Source: Elusimicrobiaceae bacterium
GTDB lineage: Bacteria > Elusimicrobiota > Elusimicrobia > Elusimicrobiales > Elusimicrobiaceae
NCBI GenBank assembly: GCA_017475405.1
Contig: JAFVFN010000020.1
Location: forward strand, 1 to 64,000
Length of the DNA: 64,000 nucleotides
Direction: 5' to 3'
Of this stretch, positions 60,795-64,000 are shown in pieces (position 1 is the first letter of the stretch; every line of letters begins with the position of its first letter). Under the pieces are notes generated by a model. That model made no database searches. It saw only the letters and a list, made by a program, of their open reading frames with translations, and was not told the origin of the DNA. A program made the translations under genes and the position numbers.

Positions 60795-61679
60795 ATGAAA
60801 GGTATTATTTTAGCAGGCGGTACCGGCAGTCGGTTATATCCGGCTACTCTGGCAGTTTCCAAGCAGCTTATCCCCGTGTATGATAAACCTATGGTGTATT
60901 ATCCTCTTTCCGTACTCATGCTGGCCGGTATTCGGGAAGTACTCATTATCTCTACTCCCAAAGATTTACCTGCTTATAAACACTTGTTAGGCGACGGGTC
61001 TGCCTACGGTATGCAGTTCTCTTACGTAGAACAACCCAAGCCCGAAGGATTGGCACAGGCATTCATTTTGGGGGCCGATTTTATCGGACAGGACAGTGTA
61101 AGCCTGATTTTGGGAGATAATATTTTTTACGGACGTGATTTAAAGACGCTGGTACAACACGCGGCTGCCCAAAAACAGGGCGCCACGGTATTCGGATACC
61201 ATGTAAAAAACCCCAAAGCCTACGGAGTGGTGGAAATTGACGCCAACAAAAAAGCGATTTCCATTGAAGAAAAACCGCAAAACCCCAAGTCCAACTGGGC
61301 TGTTACGGGACTGTATTTTTACGATAACCAGGTAGTGGAAGTAGCCAAGCACATCAAACCCTCTGCGCGCGGTGAACTGGAAATCACGGCCGTGAATGAC
61401 TGGTATTTACAGCAGGGAGAACTGTCCGTAGAACTCATGGGTCGCGGGATGGCGTGGCTCGATACGGGAACCCATTCGGATCTGATAAAAGCTTCCATGT
61501 TTATTGAAGCGTTGGAAAACCGGCAGGGACTTAAGATTGCCTGTCTGGAAGCCATCGCTTTTAAAAACGGATGGATCAGCGAAGAACAGCTTTTGGCGCG
61601 TGCCGCGCAGCTTAAGAACACGGAATACGGACAATATTTAGCCAATATCCCCGAGGACAAGAAAAATGGATTTTTTTAA
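60795..61679 (+). CDS. rmlA: glucose-1-phosphate thymidylyltransferase
   Basis: 294 residues with the complete RmlA signature: [38 protein letters not shown] (with the nucleotide-binding Gln), [11 protein letters not shown] and [12 protein letters not shown]. It makes dTDP-glucose from dTTP and glucose-1-phosphate, the first step toward dTDP-L-rhamnose. It heads rmlA-C-D-B. A TATAAT at about 60754 and GAGAGGG before the ATG fit a local promoter and ribosome site. Confidence 0.96.
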   Translation: MKGIILAGGTGSRLYPATLAVSKQLIPVYDKPMVYYPLSVLMLAGIREVLIISTPKDLPAYKHLLGDGSAYGMQFSYVEQPKPEGLAQAFILGADFIGQDSVSLILGDNIFYGRDLKTLVQHAAAQKQGATVFGYHVKNPKAYGVVEIDANKKAISIEEKPQNPKSNWAVTGLYFYDNQVVEVAKHIKPSARGELEITAVNDWYLQQGELSVELMGRGMAWLDTGTHSDLIKASMFIEALENRQGLKIACLEAIAFKNGWISEEQLLARAAQLKNTEYGQYLANIPEDKKNGFF

Positions 61680-62220
61680 ACCTGCTATTGAGGGACTGGT
61701 CGTGTGTACTCCTACGGTATTTAAAGATAACCGGGGGTATTTCTACGAATCTTATAATAAAAATACACTCGCTGCCGGAGGGATTATGGTGGAGTTTGTG
61801 CAGGATAACGAAAGCTTTTCTACGCAGAACACGCTTCGCGGACTGCATTTTCAAAAACCGCCGTTTGCCCAGTCCAAATTGGTGCGCGTTCTGGAAGGTG
61901 CTGTATGGGACGTGGCTGTTGATTTACGCAAGGGCAGTCCGACATTCGGCAAATGGTACGGGGTGGAACTCTCCGAAGAAAACAAAAAACAGTTTTTTAT
62001 CCCGCGCGGGTTTGCTCACGGGTTTTCGGTGCTTACTCCTACGGCAAAATTTGCCTATAAATGCGATAATTTTTATAATAAGACCAGCGAGGGGGCCGTG
62101 TTATTTAATGACCCCGACTTAAACATTGACTGGAAAATAGATCTTTCCCAAGCTGTTTTGTCCGAGAAAGACCTCAAAAATCCAGCTTTTGCCGCTTACA
62201 GGGAGCAGCCATGTTTTTAA
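61666..62220 (+). CDS. rmlC: dTDP-4-dehydrorhamnose 3,5-epimerase
   Basis: 184 residues, cupin fold. The family motifs [22 protein letters not shown] (catalytic His in LHFQ) and [28 protein letters not shown] are present, the second holding the active-site Tyr region. It epimerises C3 and C5 of the RmlB product. It overlaps rmlA by 14 nt and rmlD by 10 nt. Confidence 0.96.
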   Translation: MDFFKPAIEGLVVCTPTVFKDNRGYFYESYNKNTLAAGGIMVEFVQDNESFSTQNTLRGLHFQKPPFAQSKLVRVLEGAVWDVAVDLRKGSPTFGKWYGVELSEENKKQFFIPRGFAHGFSVLTPTAKFAYKCDNFYNKTSEGAVLFNDPDLNIDWKIDLSQAVLSEKDLKNPAFAAYREQPCF

Positions 62221-63053
62221 TTACCGGTGCCAACGGGCAGTTAGGTACATGTTTACAGGATATTTTGCCGGCCGAGCAGCTCGTCCTTACGGATGTGAAC
62301 GAGCTGGATATTACCGATGAAAAAGCGGTGCTTAACTTTGGGAACAAATACCCACTAAGCGCGATTATTAACTGTGCGGCGTATACCAACGTAGACAAAG
62401 CTGAAAGCGAACCTGAACTGGCCCGTAAAATTAACGCATTGGGGCCTGCCAATTTGGCCAAGCTGGCTGCTTTAAAAGATGTCCCTATGGTGCATATTTC
62501 CACGGACTATGTGTTTGACGGAACGGCCCATACTCCTATCCCGGAAACTGCTCCGGTAAACCCCTTGGGTGTATACGGGAAAACCAAACGGGAGGGGGAA
62601 GAATCCGTCCTCCAATATGCCAAAACAGCGGTTATTTTACGCACGGCTTGGCTCTACAGCCCGTATGGTAAGAATTTTGTCAAAACAATGCTCAAACTGG
62701 GGTTGGAACATTCCGAACTGAAAGTTGTGGCAGATCAATTCGGTACACCTACCTATGGTCCGCACTTGGCGCGTGCCATCGTGGATATCCTGCCGCAGAT
62801 TAAACCCGGCACTAAAGAGATTTACCACTTTACCGATGAAGGAACGGCTACCTGGTATGACCTGGCCTATTATACACTTAAATGCACTAAGTCGGCCTGT
62901 AACGTGCTGCCCATCCATACGGCTGATTACCCGACACCGGCTCAGCGTCCGGCTTTTAGTGTACTGGATAAAACCAAATTTAAAACAATATTTGCTAAGT
63001 CCCTGCCGCACTGGACACAAGGAGTAGAAGCATGTCTCAAGAAACTATCTTAA
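62211..63053 (+). CDS. rmlD: dTDP-4-dehydrorhamnose reductase
   Basis: A 280-residue extended SDR. The nucleotide site is [12 protein letters not shown], the catalytic triad is the Thr in HISTDYVFDG with YGKTKREGE (Y-x3-K). NCAAYTNVDKAE is the typical RmlD segment. It reduces the 4-keto group to give dTDP-L-rhamnose. The last 22 nt overlap rmlB. Confidence 0.96.
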   Translation: MFLITGANGQLGTCLQDILPAEQLVLTDVNELDITDEKAVLNFGNKYPLSAIINCAAYTNVDKAESEPELARKINALGPANLAKLAALKDVPMVHISTDYVFDGTAHTPIPETAPVNPLGVYGKTKREGEESVLQYAKTAVILRTAWLYSPYGKNFVKTMLKLGLEHSELKVVADQFGTPTYGPHLARAIVDILPQIKPGTKEIYHFTDEGTATWYDLAYYTLKCTKSACNVLPIHTADYPTPAQRPAFSVLDKTKFKTIFAKSLPHWTQGVEACLKKLS

Positions 63054-64000
63054 TTACCGGCGGAGCAGGGTTTATCGGCTCCAACTTTGTGCCGTATTTT
63101 TTGGAAACGTTCCCGCAGTATAACGTGTTGAACCTGGACAAACTGACCTATGCGGGTAATTTGGATAACCTCAAAGAATGCGAACACAACCCACGCTACA
63201 CGTTTGTGCAGGGGGATATTTGTGACACGCAGCTGGTCAAAAAACTGTTTGAAGAACATGATATTCGCGGGGTCATCCATTTTGCCGCCGAATCGCATGT
63301 AGATAATTCCATTAAAGGACCGCTGCCATTTATTAAGACTAATATAGAGGGGACCTTTACGCTGTTGGAAGCGGCCCGCCAGTACTGGATGAGCGCGCCC
63401 GGTCAGGTAAAACCCGGCTATGAAAACTGCCGGTTCCATCATATTTCCACAGATGAGGTCTACGGTACCCTGGGTGAAACCGGCCTTTTTACCGAAACCA
63501 CTCCCTATGCGCCCAATAGTCCGTATTCTTCAAGTAAGGCCTCCAGTGATTTACTGGTACGCGCTTACCATCATACCTATGGCCTGAATGTAACGACCAG
63601 TAACTGTTCCAATAACTACGGTCCTAAACAGCATAGTGAAAAACTTATCCCGACTATTATCCGTAAATGTCTGGCGGGGGAACCCATTCCGATCTACGGA
63701 GACGGTAAAAATGTGCGTGACTGGTTGTATGTATTAGATCATTGCAAGGGTATTGCCCTGATATGGCAAAAGGGTAAGGCCGGGGAGACCTACAATATCG
63801 GCGGACGCAACGAGCGTACTAATTTACAGATCGTAGATACGATTTGCCGGTTGTTGGATACATTAAAACCTGCAGCTAATGGTAAGAGCTATAAGGAACT
63901 TATTACGTTTGTCAAAGACCGTGCGGGACACGATCGCCGTTATGCCATTGACGCTACCAAGCTGGAAACACAGCTTGGTTGGAAAGCCGATGAGAACTTT
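63032..64000 (+). CDS. rmlB: dTDP-glucose 4,6-dehydratase (partial, runs off the window)
   Basis: At least 323 residues from the ATG at 63032 behind AAGGAG; the 3' end lies beyond the window. ITGGAGFIGSNF binds NAD. HISTDEVYGTLGE holds the Thr-Asp-Glu set, and YSSSKASSDLL the catalytic Tyr and Lys. VTTSNCSNNYGPKQHSEKLIP follows. It converts dTDP-glucose to the 4-keto-6-deoxy intermediate. About 20-40 residues are probably missing. Confidence 0.95.
   Translation, partial: MSQETILITGGAGFIGSNFVPYFLETFPQYNVLNLDKLTYAGNLDNLKECEHNPRYTFVQGDICDTQLVKKLFEEHDIRGVIHFAAESHVDNSIKGPLPFIKTNIEGTFTLLEAARQYWMSAPGQVKPGYENCRFHHISTDEVYGTLGETGLFTETTPYAPNSPYSSSKASSDLLVRAYHHTYGLNVTTSNCSNNYGPKQHSEKLIPTIIRKCLAGEPIPIYGDGKNVRDWLYVLDHCKGIALIWQKGKAGETYNIGGRNERTNLQIVDTICRLLDTLKPAANGKSYKELITFVKDRAGHDRRYAIDATKLETQLGWKADENF

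Overview
The window most likely comes from a gut-type member of the Elusimicrobiota. This is an inference from gene content and was not tested by a search. The support is a didermic envelope (Mla lipid transport, TolC/RND efflux, Wza-like export, heptosyltransferase-like GT9) together with many dispersed single-gene type IV pilin-like proteins that share an almost identical N-terminus (FTLIELLVVVLIIGILA). Housekeeping genes look moderately GC-rich, while the polysaccharide block is clearly AT-rich.

Layout. 1-4868: a Cys-rich pilin-like protein, a HAD phosphatase, a frameshifted secreted protein and recO. 4989-9590: a secreted protein and the conserved rpmH-rnpA-yidD-yidC-jag block. 9591-11132: two divergent pilin genes. 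11207-19801: dnaB-alr, a complete EcoRI-type restriction-modification pair, mlaE-mlaF-mlaD and radA in one co-directional run, so the R-M pair looks inserted into a housekeeping operon. 19909-24706: a secreted protein split by a -1 frameshift at U UUU UUA, a pilin, and two tandem secreted chymotrypsin-fold proteins with a Cys nucleophile motif. 25015-27684: two DUF4143-type ATPases, each behind a dyad-symmetric control region. 27685-28434: a long structured leader with two tandem intrinsic terminators and two hairpins that present the same 10-nt loop. 28435-38540: a surface polysaccharide cluster (GT4, TupA-like ATP-grasp, GT2, two EpsG-like polymerases, a DUF616-type transferase, a Wzx flippase). 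38718-43090: unknown genes, VanZ, a beta-barrel protein and a pilin. 43173-48637: Wzc-, Wza- and WaaL-like proteins, a low-molecular-weight phosphatase and a divergent RmlA. 48801-55156: a TetR-TolC-HlyD-RND efflux operon. 55390-58537: three glycosyltransferases. 59121-60593: an AlbA_2 regulator. 60795-64000: rmlA-C-D-B for dTDP-L-rhamnose, with rmlB running off the end.

How it fits together. dTDP-rhamnose from the rml genes, the glycosyltransferases, Wzx and EpsG-like polymerases, and the Wza/Wzc/phosphatase/ligase set make a coherent Wzx/Wzy-type surface glycan pathway. Its leader resembles those of processively antiterminated polysaccharide operons.

The most notable signal is a set of simple-sequence tracts at surface-structure genes: G11 interrupting one TupA-like gene (out of frame here), G10 at the junction of a duplicated domain in a second one, (TTAC)6 in a polymerase gene, and T12 exactly between the -35 and -10 boxes of three pilin promoters. 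Together they suggest phase-variable expression of glycans and pili. No tRNA, rRNA, CRISPR array or intact insertion sequence was recognised.
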